NCBI GenBank assembly: GCA_018398765.1
Contig: JAHBMJ010001246.1
Location: forward strand, 1 to 33,215
Origin: Chromera velia
Taxonomy: Eukaryota; Sar; Chromeraceae
Direction: 5' to 3'
DNA length: 33,215 nt
In this document: positions 1 through 13,200 of the stretch, in pieces
How positions within the stretch are numbered: the stretch's first letter is position 1
Layout of the letters: each line of letters opens with the position of its first letter
Translations under genes and position numbers: made by a program
Notes under the pieces: generated by a model
Seen by the model: only the letters and a program-made list of their open reading frames with translations
Told to the model about the DNA's origin: nothing
The model's database searches: none

Positions 1-600
1 TGTTATTTTATGCCTTTAAATTAGGCTTTAATGCATTTTTAGAACGTTTTATTATAGAATCTATGCCTTAGTAGTGTTTTTAAATAGTTTAAATCAATAT
101 TTATGCTCATATTAGGTGCTAGTCTCAAGTTATTCACTGTTTATAGTCGGAAATTAGCAATCAAAAAAGCCTGAAAAAATTGGAAAATGCCATAATTAAA
201 TTTATATGATCGTATCAATCATGACAATTTAGTCAACATAAGACCGTCACAGCGTTTCTTTCTTTCTTTCATCTGCTCACCAGAGGCCCCGCGGCCCCCG
301 CTCCCCCCCTCCCTCTCCGTACACCGCCGCCTCTTTGACCTGCTGCTCCCGGCTCGGCCTGTTGCCCCCCCCCCTACAACCGTTTTCACTTCTGCAACCG
401 TCAGCATGAGTTTTCATGCTGACATATGATGCTGACATATGCTGACATACGTTTGTCCGACATAATAGATTAAACCGGCTGGGGACAGTTGCTGTGCGCA
501 CGGCTCCGGCTCCTTATTTCACCTATATGGGCCACGGGCAGCGCGGGCCTGGCCGGCCTTGTGCCAGTGGCCGCGCGTCTAGCCCTAGGTCTGGCCTTCA

Positions 601-673
601 AAACAGGTTCAACAGGTTCAAAACAGGTTCAACAGGTTCACTTTTTCAGATTTGAACCTTTTTTCAATGAACC
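601..673. repeat. 20-bp perfect tandem duplication with inverted partner motifs
   Basis: Positions 601-620 and 621-640 are identical 20-mers, each holding two CAGGTTCA words. They are followed by the reverse-complement words TTGAACCT (about 652-659) and TGAACC (about 668-673). The direct array can therefore pair with the downstream inverted copies to form a stem-loop. No coding role is seen. Confidence 0.8.
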
Positions 674-993
674 TTTTCCCAGCCCTAGTACTTACTTAGC
701 TCAGCTTGGCTGCTGAGTTTATGAGTTTGAGCGCCGAACGAAGCCGCCAATGGTATAAGCCTTTTCTAGGCAGTGAATCGAGGGGGGCATCCAGAACATA
801 TAACTATAAACCGTAATAATCTGAAATAATCTGAAATTAAATAATCTTATCTTATTATATTCTGCTCGTGAGCTCACCAAGCGAGCACTTCAGGGGATCT
901 CGCGCTTAGCCTTATCTCTAAAGTTGAGTGATTGACGATATTTTGCATGAACATGGGCTGCTGGGAGCACGGCTCCACTCTAGCAAAGCCAAC

Positions 994-1024
994 TTCATTC
1001 ATTCATTCATTCATTCATTCATTT
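994..1024. repeat. (ATTC)n microsatellite
   Basis: About seven consecutive TTCA/ATTC units lie in the spacer downstream of gene 1, at the edge of an AT-rich stretch. Confidence 0.9.
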
Positions 1025-1421
1025 ATCCTATTCAACTAGTTATTTAATCAATTCTATAAATTTATAATAAATATTTATAGATGCCTAATAATTGGAAATA
1101 AATAGAAAAACGTACAAAAAGCTAGAATACTAGCAAGATAAATGCATGTTTCTAAAGTAAATTGATGCATATGAATTACAAATGATAGGTTTACATACAA
1201 TTTAATATGCTGCTGAAAAGCTTAAATTTCAAATGGTAACTAGAATGATAATATAACAATCCCCGTACATAACAACAAAAACATAACATCAAAGCTAGCA
1301 TAAAAGTCTCCAAATTAACTAGAGATTTAATCTAGGGGCACTCAGACCCAGTCTGACATTCAAGCAACTTTGCATCAAAAACATTTCGCAAACTCAATTT
1401 ACTGTACGTACGGTGCTCTGC

Positions 1422-1427
1422 TTTATT
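1422..1427 (-). promoter_or_regulatory. Candidate poly(A) signal of gene 1
   Basis: The plus strand reads TTTATT, which is AATAAA on the minus strand, about 175 nt beyond the gene 1 stop codon. Position and orientation fit a cleavage/polyadenylation signal. No transcript evidence is available, and this lineage may not depend on a strict AATAAA. Confidence 0.4.
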
Positions 1428-1601
1428 GCTTGCCGACAGAATCACCAGCCCTCTTCAAAGCTGCCACGATTCTTCCCCTATGAGACAAACACTGGCAGGT
1501 GTGAATGCTTCTCCAGAGCAGTCAATTTAGCGGCTGTGCAGAGAACGATGTACAAGAAGTGTGCACGTTCAGACAAGACACTTCGATCTAGAGTATGTCC
1601 C

Positions 1602-4600
1602 TCACGTGCCTTGACTGCTGCTCACTGGCTCAGTTGGTGCCTCCTCCGATTTGGGCGCTTCAGAGAAGGCGATGGGGACCGGAGGCATCTTTGGGGTGGG
1701 AGGAGAAGGTTCGTGTTTTGGGTCTGTCTCGGCAGCTTTGGGTTTCGGTGGGGGCCCCGTCGGTTGGGTGGGGGGCTGTGACTGTGATGGCGGTGCGGAT
1801 GGTGCTGAGTCGGTGTTTGTCGTTGCTGATGGGCCCTCTGAGGCGTCTCCGGAAGCAGGAGGAGACACACCCGATAGGACACGCGAGAAGGGAATTCTGC
1901 GTCTCTGCTGTTGCTTCAAGTGGACTTCTGGGACCGGCAATTTATTCTCCCCTGCTTTTCCGCCACGTGGCTTGGAAGGGGCAGATGAAGCGACGGGTTT
2001 CTCCTCCCATATGGTGCCCATTCCAGTTCTGTTCCTGTTGGTTGATGGACCGGCTCTTCGTGACCCATCTGAGTGGCGGTTTGAGTCTGTGTTTGAATTC
2101 GTTCCCGGGAGAGAGGGGGTCTTTTGGGGGTTTCTCGGCTTCAGGTTGGATGGGGCTGAGGAGCCAAAAGAAGTCGATCGGGCTGGCTGCATTGAGGCGT
2201 GCATCGCCCTCTCCTTCTCTCGAACCTGCTCCTTCTCCCAGTCCTCACGGTGTTTTTTGTATTCTTCCTGCCGCTGCACGGAGAGGTACGGTGGGGTGGG
2301 GGATTCAGAAGAGACGTGTGAACAAGAGGAATGGAACACACAGAGAGAAAACTGTTACAAAATGCAGTTTCATCAGTGTCCTGTCTGTATTCGCTCCATA
2401 TTCTGTACCATACATAGACTAACCTCCTTCTCGCTGTGGATGGAACTAGAGCTTTACCTGCGGATGTCAAGTCTGCATGACCCCCCCGCTGTCTCGGAGT
2501 GGTGCTTTGAGTGTGGCCATATGCAATTCCGATCTTCAAGAGAATTACCTTGGGCGGTCTTTCCGATGAATGAGTCTGCAAATTGGACTGATGTGTGCTT
2601 TTATGGCTTCTGCGACTGATGCGATTGTTCTTTTTGTTCTTTTCTGTTTCTTTCTCTCCTGCTGTTTCTCCGACTGTTTCCATGTCTGAGCCCTCTTTTC
2701 TCGATGCATGCTTGTTGGTGTCTGTCTGTCCCTCTGTCTTTCTCTTTAGATAAAAAGAGGAGTTTGCATGCACTGACTTGATCAAACTCCCGCAACTTCT
2801 TCTGGTTTTCCTCTCGGCTTGCGCGTCTCTCTCTGGATGTGGCCTCGCTGCTCTGTTTGTTGCTCGGGGCACTCGACCTCTCTGCGGACTGCCGCCTTTC
2901 CCTCATCGAGTTCATCCGACGCTCCACTAACTGTGCTCGCGCTCGTCTCTTCTCCTCAGCAGAAGCCCTCTCTCGCCTCTCACGCTGAAGACAACAAACA
3001 GAGAAACGAACAGGAACGGAGAGAATGATGGTGCGACGCACACGAGAGGGAGGTCGAAGAGAGGAAGCTCTCTGTGCCTCTTGTGAGTCTTGTCCGATGT
3101 ATTCAAACAGATTCACTTCGAGAGATAAAAGGAAGTACAGATCGAGATAGACACAGACTTATATAACAGACAAGACCAGGCAAAACAAGATGGCCCAAAT
3201 CCAGCTGCATACAAGAACAAAGAAGACAAAAAAACACGCAATGAACAGGAAGGAGGTGTCACCGACCTCCTCGAGTTCCTGTTTCAGTTGGTCACGCTTG
3301 CTCATTCCGATTTCACGCGTTGCCTGCAGAAGAATCACAATATTGGCACGTCAAAATGAACAAGAAATCTTTCTGCACGGGTAAGCAATGCAGCCTCTCA
3401 AGACTGAAAGGACCCAGAAAGATCCACGTGAAACAATGAAATGGAAATAAACAGAACCCCCCCCATATGCATACTTCGAAAAAAAAAAAAAGAGAAAGCC
3501 GAACAGTCTGGACGCATTCTTTCTCCGTCTGATGCAGAAATGAGAGTGTTCATAGGACCTGGCACGAAACGATCTGTGTGCTTGTACAGTTGCGACTGTG
3601 AACTGAACGACCCATAAAGACTGCCGCGAGATCTAGGCAGACAGATGAGCTCTCTCCTATGCAGAAAGAATTCACATGTCTCTCTGACCTGTGTCTGAAA
3701 TCCCTTTTTCCTCCCGCCCCCCTCTTTATCCTTCTCCTTGGTGTCTTTCCCGGTGTCTAACCATTCTTCCCACTCGATGGGTTCGTCCGACAACACCACC
3801 GCAACTCTGCAGACAGACAAGTTTTATATGCACATTGAGTCTTTCCGCCTGGCTGGCTGCCCTTCCTTCTTGTTGTCTGTAATTCTCTCTCGGCCTGTGT
3901 ACGTTTGTTGATCAATCTGTCCGTCTGTCTGTCTGTCTGTCCGGCCGTCTGCCCGACTGAAGGCAGCTAAAAATCTCTGACGATTCTCCTGCTGACTGCC
4001 TGCCTGGCTGACTGACTTTGCGGGAACAGCAATTGCGTGGTCGTCGAGGCAGGAGACCCCCAGCGCCCTCTCGAGGACTTCATCGAGAAGCTCTGCTACC
4101 ATTCTCTGGGAGGCCCTCATGGGGAGAGAGGGGGGCAGGCACCGTCGAGGAGCCTCTTTCCAGGAATCTTTGATCGCAAACCCTGCATGCATGTACGCGG
4201 TTGCTCAGTTAGAAGGACAGACAGAGGATACATACAGAAGACGGGGACGAGGCGAGTGCAGAAAGAGATTGAGTAAGTCAGCAAGGAAAGACGAGCGGAA
4301 AAAAAGAGGCACCGAGAGAAGAGTATGACCAGAGGATAGCTTAAGCGGAGAATTGTCAACGCAGACAGGGAAACTGACGAAGAAAAGGATCGCTCAACCG
4401 ACGCACCATCAGGTACTCTCTGAGGCATTTTCCCTTCTGCGAGTTGACTCGAGAGCACGTTGAGGGTCCTCACAATGTACTTTTCTGCAAGCCCCTGCAG
4501 GTCTGTCTGTAGACTTCCCGAGAGGCCCCGAAGAGGAACGGAGGGCCACGAGAGACGACGAGGGCCCGGCCCCTGCGGTTGCGGCGCGTCTTCTTCGATG

Positions 4601-7600
4601 TATGCCCCTGCAGAGACGGCCACAAGGTACTGTAGGAGGGCCTGCAGCTGCTTGGCCTTGTTGCTTTTGGGTCGGGGGAGAGGGACGCCTTTGTAGAGGA
4701 ACCGGGTGGCCTCCTCTGGGTGGAACGCTGCATGGAGACACAGGGAAAAACGGAGACCGTTACAGCGAAAAAATGTTCAAACAAACAACAGCCCTTGCAG
4801 AAATGAAAATCTGGCATCAACTTATTCTTAGCAACAGAATACGAGCGAGGGAGATTCAACACACAGCCAATGAAAGTCAGATTGATTGATGACGCCGGAG
4901 AGGAGAGGAAAGACGGCGACTGCGAGGAGAAAAAAGGGGGGGGAAACAGACAATGAACACTCACCGTGGAAAGCGATTTGGCACACGAGTTGTTCGAATT
5001 CGTCGAATCCCAAATCAGACCTCCCCCCTGCACTTCCCTGGGGCCTCCCTCCTGATTCCTTCCCACCGCCCCCCCCTCCCCCTCCCGCAAGTTCGCCCAG
5101 CAGTTGGGACACCTGCCGCCCTGTGGCACGCGAGGGGTGCAACTTTGCCATCGAGAGAAGGGCGGGGATGTCTGAGCCTCGAAGCTTTCTGCCCGCTCCT
5201 TGAGGGCCCTTGAGGGTCTGCAGGAGAAATCAAGAAAGAGAAAAGAACAAAAAAAGTGAAACCTGCTGTCACGAATATCATGGAGGCGCCAGACGGCGAG
5301 AAGTGTGGGGGCAAAAAGAGGAGATCAGCCAAGATTCGGACTGAGTGATGTGGTTTGCGCGTGCACTGTCTGAAATATCTGGTCACTCCGTAGGGTCACC
5401 GTCCTTCTTTCAGTATGAGCCAGACAGAACGACAGGCTTTATCGTCTTTTTGTTCGAAAGACAGATAGACACACAGACACACAGACAAAAAGGAAGACAG
5501 ACAGATAGACACATAGACACACAGACGAAGAGAAAGACAGACAGATGACGCCCCTCTGCTTCTGCAGCCCATTCTGCCCACCTGTGGTTGATCCGATGAA
5601 TCTCCGCGCTCCCCGCTCCCCAAACGCTTCCTTGCAGCTGCCGCGCCGCTCCCTGCAGGCACTGCGTCCTTCTCACTTCCCAAAAATTCTTTCGAGGATC
5701 CCCCCACGCCCCCCTTGTCCTTCTCCTGTGGGGCAAAAGGGAGTCTGTACAATTTCTCCAGACTTTTTCTGAAGTGGGAGAGGAGCACGACCAGCTCTCC
5801 CTGTTCCTCTGGGGAGACGGCGATTCTCTTCGGAGGCGCCGGGTCGAGGGGCCACTCAGGATTCAGGGAGGCTGCACAGATAGATTCAAAGGGAAAGAAA
5901 AGAGCGTGTCACATGACGTAACAAATTAGAAGCTCCCGTTTTCCTTCCACGTCAATGTATTCTCGGAAAGAAAAAAACAAGAGGGACCCGAAAGAACGCA
6001 ACATCACAAAGGAAAAGTGCATGACCGGAAAGTCTGAGACAGCCAGACTGACTGACAATTTTTGACGTATGGAGGTTCCTGCGCCTGCAGAACCGCAACA
6101 GCTGCTTTCTGCACAGACAAAGAGAGAGAGCAGGCAGAAAGGAGATTCAGTGAGGACGAGAAAGCCGGGAAGAAGCGTGAGAGAGGGGGTGGATCTGGGA
6201 TGAACAAGCAACGAGAAGTAAGCGGAAACGCGTGGCTTGCAAGTAGCAAGAGAGTGATGCCGGTCCTAGCAAAGAAATGATCAGGTATTCACCATCTGGA
6301 GGTTTCGTATGAGCGATAAGCACCGAAAGCCCTCTCCCCCCCCTGCACTGACATGGCGTCTCTCATACGGTGGAATGATTCTCCCTTCTTCTCCCCCCTG
6401 CTGCTGTCCCTGCAACATCCATGCGTCTCTCTCTTCGTCGTGAAGCTTCTCCAAGAAGAACCGCTCCGCATCACTCAACACAGGGTCAGGCTTCTTCGTG
6501 GGGGGAGGGGGGGGTAAGGGCACCGGTACTTCCCCAGAAGAACCTGCGGCCTTCATGTCCTTCCCTCCCGCGCCGTGTTTTGAACTCTGACGAGACAAAA
6601 TGGCGCTCCCTTTCGTGGAAGGCGGCACAGGCTTTTCCGATAAAGTCCCCCCGTCTGCAGGTGGGGGCTGGGCAGAGTGAATGAAGTCGGAGGTCTCGGA
6701 CATCATGGAGGATCTCGAGGTCTGTCCTGATCTCAAAACTTCGCCGCCATCCTTCTGCGATCTCTGCTTCACTGGCTTGGCGGGCTCACCCATTTCTCCC
6801 TGCAAGCAGAAGATAAACAAGAGCAGAGATGTGAAACTTGCCCACACATACACACACACAGACACACACGCATAGAGAGAGAGGGAGAGAGAGAGAGAGA
6901 GAGGGTATCCTTTCCCCACCAGAACAAACGCAGCCTGAGACTTCGAATTGCACCGCACCCCTCTGGCTCATCTGCCTCTCTTGGAGGGGGAGCGTCGGAT
7001 AGCACGGGGGGAAAGTGGGAGGAGCACTCAGCCTGCCACGCTCTCTCGAGAGAACAAAAACAAAAACTTCTCCAGGCAGGCAGGCAGGGGCCCAGAAATC
7101 TTCTTTCTGCCTATGAAGGCACGAACGGGCGGGCCGAGTTGGTAGGTCTTTCAACCAAGTCGCCTTTCAAGAGTGAAGGAAAGGTCACGAAAACAGCCCA
7201 GAAAAACAAGAACAAAGACAAGCAGAACAAAAACATACACAGATACACACATACATTGTATCCCCTCTCCTCAAGTTCCTTCAAGAAAGCCTCTGTGTCC
7301 ATGATCACCTCCCTCTCCTCTGAGATCCCCAGATCCCTCTCCTCCTTCTGTTGGGCCATTTCGAATTCCAACGCGTTCAGCTCACGGGGAAAGAAGGCAG
7401 CGAGGAGTTTCAAGTCAGGGTGCAGATCCAGGAACGTCCACATGTATGCTCTGCAGAGAAAGGGGAGAGACGATCAGATACACCACCGCATAGGTTACAC
7501 CCCCCCACACAGCAAGATAGATAGAAAGACCGACGAAAGGAAGGACGGAAGATGGAAGAACAGAAGGGGCCACTGATTCTCTCTCATCCGACAGCTTTTT

Positions 7601-10194
7601 CAAAAGAACATATCGTGTCAGGCTCTGTCCATTTTCTTTTGGATATCTGAAGAACCCCACCAGTGTGACACCTAGATGCAAAACACATGAGGTCTGGAAA
7701 AGAGTCAAGGGTCCGACTCATGAGATGACAGAGACAGAAAAACAATTCTTCCCATTTGAAAGTTGACTTGATGCTTTTATGTTGCGAATATTCGAACACT
7801 TTCAAGGAAAACGAAAGAACCAACTCACCTGCAGATTTCCAGAATGTGAGTCTTGACCACCTCACAGACATCGTCGTTGGCTCTGTGCATGTGGAGCAGC
7901 TTGCTGAGAACCTCCACAGCGAGCACGGAGCGCATGTGAGACAGCCCTTCAGGCGCCTTCCCCGCACCTAGAGACACCAGAGGGGCCTGGACAATGTATG
8001 TCAGACACACCTTCGCAAAACGGCTGCACCACTCAAGCATCTCAGGCTCACTGCCGTATCGGGACACCGCCAGCACCAGAGGGAGAGATGTCGCGCGTCC
8101 AAAAACGCAATTGTGAAGAGAGACCTGCGTGTGGAGAATGGGACAATTTACGATGAATTGCTTCACAACATTTCACTCATCTTTTGTCCTGACTTTCATT
8201 TTTCAGTTGGGTGATGTGATCGTTCTGAAAGGATCATCCGAAAAGAGCAAGCTGAAGAAAGAAAACCATGAAGAAGCAGACGAATGCCGGGGCCTTTTCG
8301 TTCCGGCGGCTGTTCAACTTCATCAAGGTGGAAGAGAAAGAAGAGAGACAGCATGATTGTCAGACAAAGAAAGAACAAAACAAAATCCTCACACACCCAG
8401 ACTTCCGTTCGCTGTTTTGTTACTGACCAATCCGCACACGTCTGCCAAGACGATGGCGTGCTGGAGGGAAAGCCTGCAGCATTCTCTCTCACAAACGTGC
8501 AAGTAGGTACAAATTCAGTGCAAAAACCGCCTTGACTGTGAGAAGGCAGAATTGAGGCTAAATGCAAAAAAGAAAAGGTGCAAGCAGAATTCAAAAAGGC
8601 ATAGACGTATTCTTTGGTCTGAGAGAAGAAGCACAATGGCCTTCAAACTTCAGAAAGGCACCAGAGCAGCTCTCCGACCTTTTGTGTTTCGCGAGTTCCA
8701 AGAGAAGTTCGATGTCCTTCACAGCCAGACCATCCCAGAGGCTGACCCCCCCTCTGCTCTTTCCAGTCTCTTCCTCCAGTGACTGTTCCCTCAACTGCTT
8801 GCAATAGGGCTCCAACAGGACTCCCACAGGCATCCCGGGGGTGGTCTCAGCAAACCGACACAGACAAGTCAGCACAAAGTCACGAACGGAGTCATCACTC
8901 ACAGGAGGAGGGGCCGTTGCAGGAAGGTGTGCTTGTGCCGCGATGGCTGCCGGGTCTGCTGATCCTGCCGCCTGTGTGCTCATCAGGACGGCCCTCAGGT
9001 CAGCCTCTCCCTCCTCATTGAACGCGTCCCCTCCGCCGTCTCCGTTCCCGACAGGGTCCAGAGGCGGTTCATCGGGTGGCAGGCCCAACTCAATGAAGGC
9101 AAAGACGACGAGCCGAAAGACGAGGCTGGTCAGGGGTGAGTGCCTCGCACAAAGCTCCTCTAGGAGGTGGAAGAGAGCCGCGTGGATGCTCAGTTGGAGA
9201 CTCCGACGGCTGCAGCGAAAAGGAATAAGTAGATCAGATGCATGATATATATATATATATATATATATAGATATAGATATAGTATATATATATGTATAGA
9301 TAGATAGATAGAGAGATTTTGGGAGAGGAAAATGCCTTTGATGGGAGGGCAAGAGAGACAGGAAGAAACGTTGAAAAAATGGTCTCTCTCTCTCTGGCGT
9401 TTTCTCTCGAGCGATGTCTCTTTGCGTTTGTGCAGTCGGCATTTCCTTCTCTTCGGGTCAAAAACAGAGTGTGAAAGGCACGTCTGAAAAGGGGAGGAAC
9501 GGATGGATAGAGATCCTGACGGCTTCTTTCAGAGAAAACAAGAAGGGGGCAAGATTTAAAGGACAAGAAAGGAAAGTGCAAGTCAGGCAGGCACTACCAG
9601 CACGCTTGTACATTCTGCCTATGGTGGCGACTCAGAAATGCACTCCTCCAAAACTACAGGTCTTCCTTGGTTCCAGCCGAAGGAAAGAATAACCACGTCG
9701 GAGCTTCTGTGAAAGACTCACGGTTCTTGTGTGCAGTGCTTGATTGTTGTGAGCACCTGAGAGGCAAGCTCAGGCCGTCCATTCATTGGACCACAGTATG
9801 CCACCCAGAGGTCAACCATCAGTTGCACCGCAACGCCCCGGGAGGCACTGGACCGACCGACTTGGGCCTGCAGATAGAGGCATGCACAAACAAACTTCAT
9901 TCACATCATCTATACAACAAACAACGAAGGGCCGCCTGCACATGAAAAAACAAACAAACAATCATCGATATGCATGGTCTGTCTGACGAGCAGTTTCAAT
10001 ACAGGAGTACAGAAAAGACCCGAGGGGGGGAAAAAGCTGAGACAAACAGGCGGTCGAGGTCTCAAGGAATAGAAAGAACCAAAGCAAACGACTTCTGCTT
10101 TGCGCTTCGTCCTCCGCAAAACACCTATCATACCTCCACTGCAGGAACAAAGGTGTCACTCTTTCTCCCTGTCTTTTTTTCCCCCCTTCTTTCA

Positions 10195-10243
<49 letters not shown>

Positions 10244-13200
10244 TCACTCTCTGTGCGCGCGCGCGCGCGCGCGCGTGTGTGTGTGTGTATGTGCGTGTAT
10301 GTGTGCATGATCAGCACCCGTCAGAGAGCCTCGTTTGCAGCCAAATGGTGACCGACCTGCAGAGATGCGAACTCGATTGTGTACTCTGCGGCCCCCTGGG
10401 TCCAGAATGCCGCGTACAGGCGTCTGTCCGTCAGCATCCGTCGGCACAGAGCAGAGACGTGCAGAAGGAACCCGATGGCATCGTCGAACAACGGCTTCAT
10501 GCTGTCAGCAACCAGAGTCAACAGCCGCGTCTGGGCACAGGAGGCGACTAACTCGACTGCAGAGGTTGCAGGCATCTCTCCGCACACCTCCCCCGACCCG
10601 GCCTCCATCCCCATCTCATTTGAGGCATTCACGATCGCCAACAGTTGCGGGAGAGCCCCCGACCGGATGAGCCAGAAGAAAAGGTCCTCCAGGAATCCAG
10701 GGTCCGAGGACGCGAGACTCTGGGCGCACAGGCCGAGGAGACGGCAAGTTGCCCCTCGTGTTTCCGCCCTCGTAGACACAAGACCTGAGGGAGGGCGGGA
10801 TTTGTTTGTTGAGGGGTGAGAACAGATGAGAGAGTCGGCAGTCACAGAACGAACGAAGGAGGCGATGAAGAAACAGAAAGACACAGACAGGAAAGGGTCA
10901 GCGAAAAAACAAGAAAGCTTTTTTCCCTCGAACACACGCTGCTTTCACTGAAGTCGACTTCTTTCTTCATGAGGTTCGAAATGAGAGATCCATCCACTTT
11001 TTGTCGACATGCAAAAGGGAAGAACAAAAAACTTCATTTGTCCTGCCCCCTCCTGACCTCCTTGCATTGTCGCAAAGCTTCTGTACAGTTCCGTTGGCTC
11101 CTGTCTGACGGCATCACAAAGATACGCAAATCCACAGAGAAGGCCATCAACCCATGATGACAATTCGTCCTCGCCTCTCTGCTTTCTCAACAACAAGCTC
11201 TCCTCTGTTTCTGCTTCCTCCTCTCCTGCAGCCCCTGTCGTGAACAGAGCGGCAAAGTCAGCTTCGTCCTCCGGAAACCTCCCCCCCCCTTCCAATTGGG
11301 GCTGCGGATCCAGAAACCTTTGAAACAGGGCGCGGCCGTTGTGCGCAAGCAGCGCTGCAGCTTCTTCTGGAGTCACTCCGATTGTATGAACAAGAGAATT
11401 GACGAAAAATGCAGAGACCCGATTTTTGCCTTCTGTCTCTGCACCTTCGGGAAAAATGGAAAGTGCATCTTCGTCATCCATCATCATCAAATCCTGACTG
11501 AGGGGGGCGGCAGCGTGACGGGAGGATTTACCACCCCGGCTGTCCCCTCTTTTGCCCCGTGTACTCTTTGCCTCACTGCGGGAGCTGCGGACGCTCCGCA
11601 CACTTCCCCTTTTACGCTGCTCCTCCTCTTCATCAGACGAGGACGCGTTCCCTCTTCCCCTCCTGCCAGTGCTGCTGCCGCTGCTCTGACGAGGAGACCG
11701 CCCCCCCTTCTCGGAAGGAGCAGCGCGGACCGACGACCTTCCTCTCTTCGGACTCGCAGTCCCCCCCTTGGCATTCGTCGCTTTTTGGCTGCTGGGGTGG
11801 GAACGCGACGACGCTCCCTTTCCTCCAACATTACCTGATGATCTCTTGTTGTTGGGAGAGGCCCCCCCCTTCCCTTTGGTGTCTGCTCCTGCTGCCTGGG
11901 CCTTTGACATTCCCCTGCGGCCTGCATTTTTCGGAATTTGTGTCACTGCAGCCTCCTCATACTCCATAGGAGCTGAGGCAACAGGCAGGTGGGGGTAGGG
12001 GACAGGAGGGGGACCTCCCCGAGTAACTCTCTGTTCCTGCTCAACGACTGCTGCTGCACCCTCCGGCTTCTCACCTCCTCGCGGGTCCACATGAGCAGAG
12101 GAGGAGTGGACTGAGGGGGGGGGGAGTGCAGCGAGAGGCGCAGAAGAGGAAGGAGGAAAGTTGAGAGGCCTAGGGGGTTGCTGGGGTATCAAGGGAGGCA
12201 GCTGCTGGTTCAGGGGCGGCTCTTCCACACATGAGGGCGTGGGGGCGGCGTGGGGCAACATAGTCGGGAGGTCTGGCTGCTTTCCGACTGCGTTGGGGTG
12301 CTGGTATTGCTGATGCATCATTTGTGGGGGGACTGGAGAGGAGTGGGGGTATTGCCACTGACTGCCTGTGGGCTGTTGACCCTGCTGCATGTAGTGGGGA
12401 TGAGGGCCTAGGTTTTGGGGGTAGGAAGCAGCTGCGTGACGGTGGACGGTTTGAGGGTGGTTGATCGAGTTGGGCGGGTAGAGGTGAGGGTTTTCTTCGT
12501 GTGGGTACTGGTGGGGAGAGGCATGGGGGTGGTGCCAGTGTTGTTGGTGTCCCGCCTCAGCACCACGGGGGGGGGCAGGCGGATGCTGCTGCAGAGAGTG
12601 GGGGTCTTGCGGGGGCGGGTACTGGGCGTGGAGGTTGTAGTATGTCGCTGGATGGCGGGAAGGGTCTCCTGCCTCAGGCCTGTGGCGATCAGGAGGGGGT
12701 CCCCCCCTGTGGTATGGGGCTGCAGGGTTCCCGTGGTGTTGCATCCCTGCCATGGTGGCATCTGGGTGGGACGCTCTGTGGGGTGTGACAGAGGCAGGCA
12801 TGGGGGGGACCTGCCATGAACTTCTGGCGAGAGAAGGAGACCCCGCAAGGGATGCGGCAGAAGAAGAAGCCAGTCCGTGCAGGGGAACATCGACAGAGGG
12901 GGCAGATTGGGCTGCCGTGACATGACTGTGGGCCAATTGGTTGTCAGTGTGAGAGGCAGGACCTGCCCCTGGAGGAGGGGTCTTTGAGTGTGACTGCCTC
13001 TTTTTGGGTTTCATTGAGTTTTCCCTCGAGAGTCCAGCCAACTGACCCGCACTTCTTTGGTGTTCCTGTTTGTCCTGCTGTTTGGCAATCCGCCTCATTC
13101 TGGGGCTGCCTTCCCCTGTGAAGTAGGACACTTTGGGGGGACTTCCTTTCGTTGTGCCTGCAGGGGTGATGCCCTGCAACTGCTGGAGCTTCTTCTTGTA

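Larger units (their letters stand above)
1..1421. other. AT-rich spacer downstream of gene 1
   Basis: No gene is supported here. Positions 1-240 and about 780-1350 are strongly AT-rich. Positions 260-400 and 480-600 are GC-rich with C/G runs, and the short open frames there have no coding character. The stretch contains a GCTGACATAT-type short tandem motif near 418-450, the repeat block at 601-673 and an ATTC microsatellite near 994-1024. Because gene 1 ends at 1602 on the minus strand, this is its 3' flank and then intergenic DNA. Confidence 0.6.
7255..11424 (-). other. Gene 1 ARM/HEAT-like helical region (end of exon 1 to exon 8)
   Basis: From residue about 745 to 1432 the spliced product is a series of Leu/Ala/Val-rich amphipathic helices, such as AFFVNSLVHTIGVTPEEAA, SLQLSIHAALFHLLEELC and HAIVLADVCGLVSLHNCVFG. 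The last runs across the junction of the 46-nt exon 8428-8473 into exon 7829-8124, which supports that small exon. The pattern fits an armadillo/HEAT solenoid, but repeat boundaries cannot be set by eye. Confidence 0.6.

Noticed and set aside
1595-2619. Two long plus-strand open frames (275 and 322 codons)
   Set aside because: They lie mostly antisense to the last exon of gene 1, whose reading frame is fixed by phase through 17 introns. The Gly/Ser/Phe-rich translations are shadows of Ser/Pro/Thr-rich codons.
12408-12923. Plus- and minus-strand alternative frames (95-171 codons) inside gene 1 exon 1
   Set aside because: They overlap the His/Pro/Gln-rich part of the 2.6-kb first exon and reflect its low-complexity codons read out of frame.
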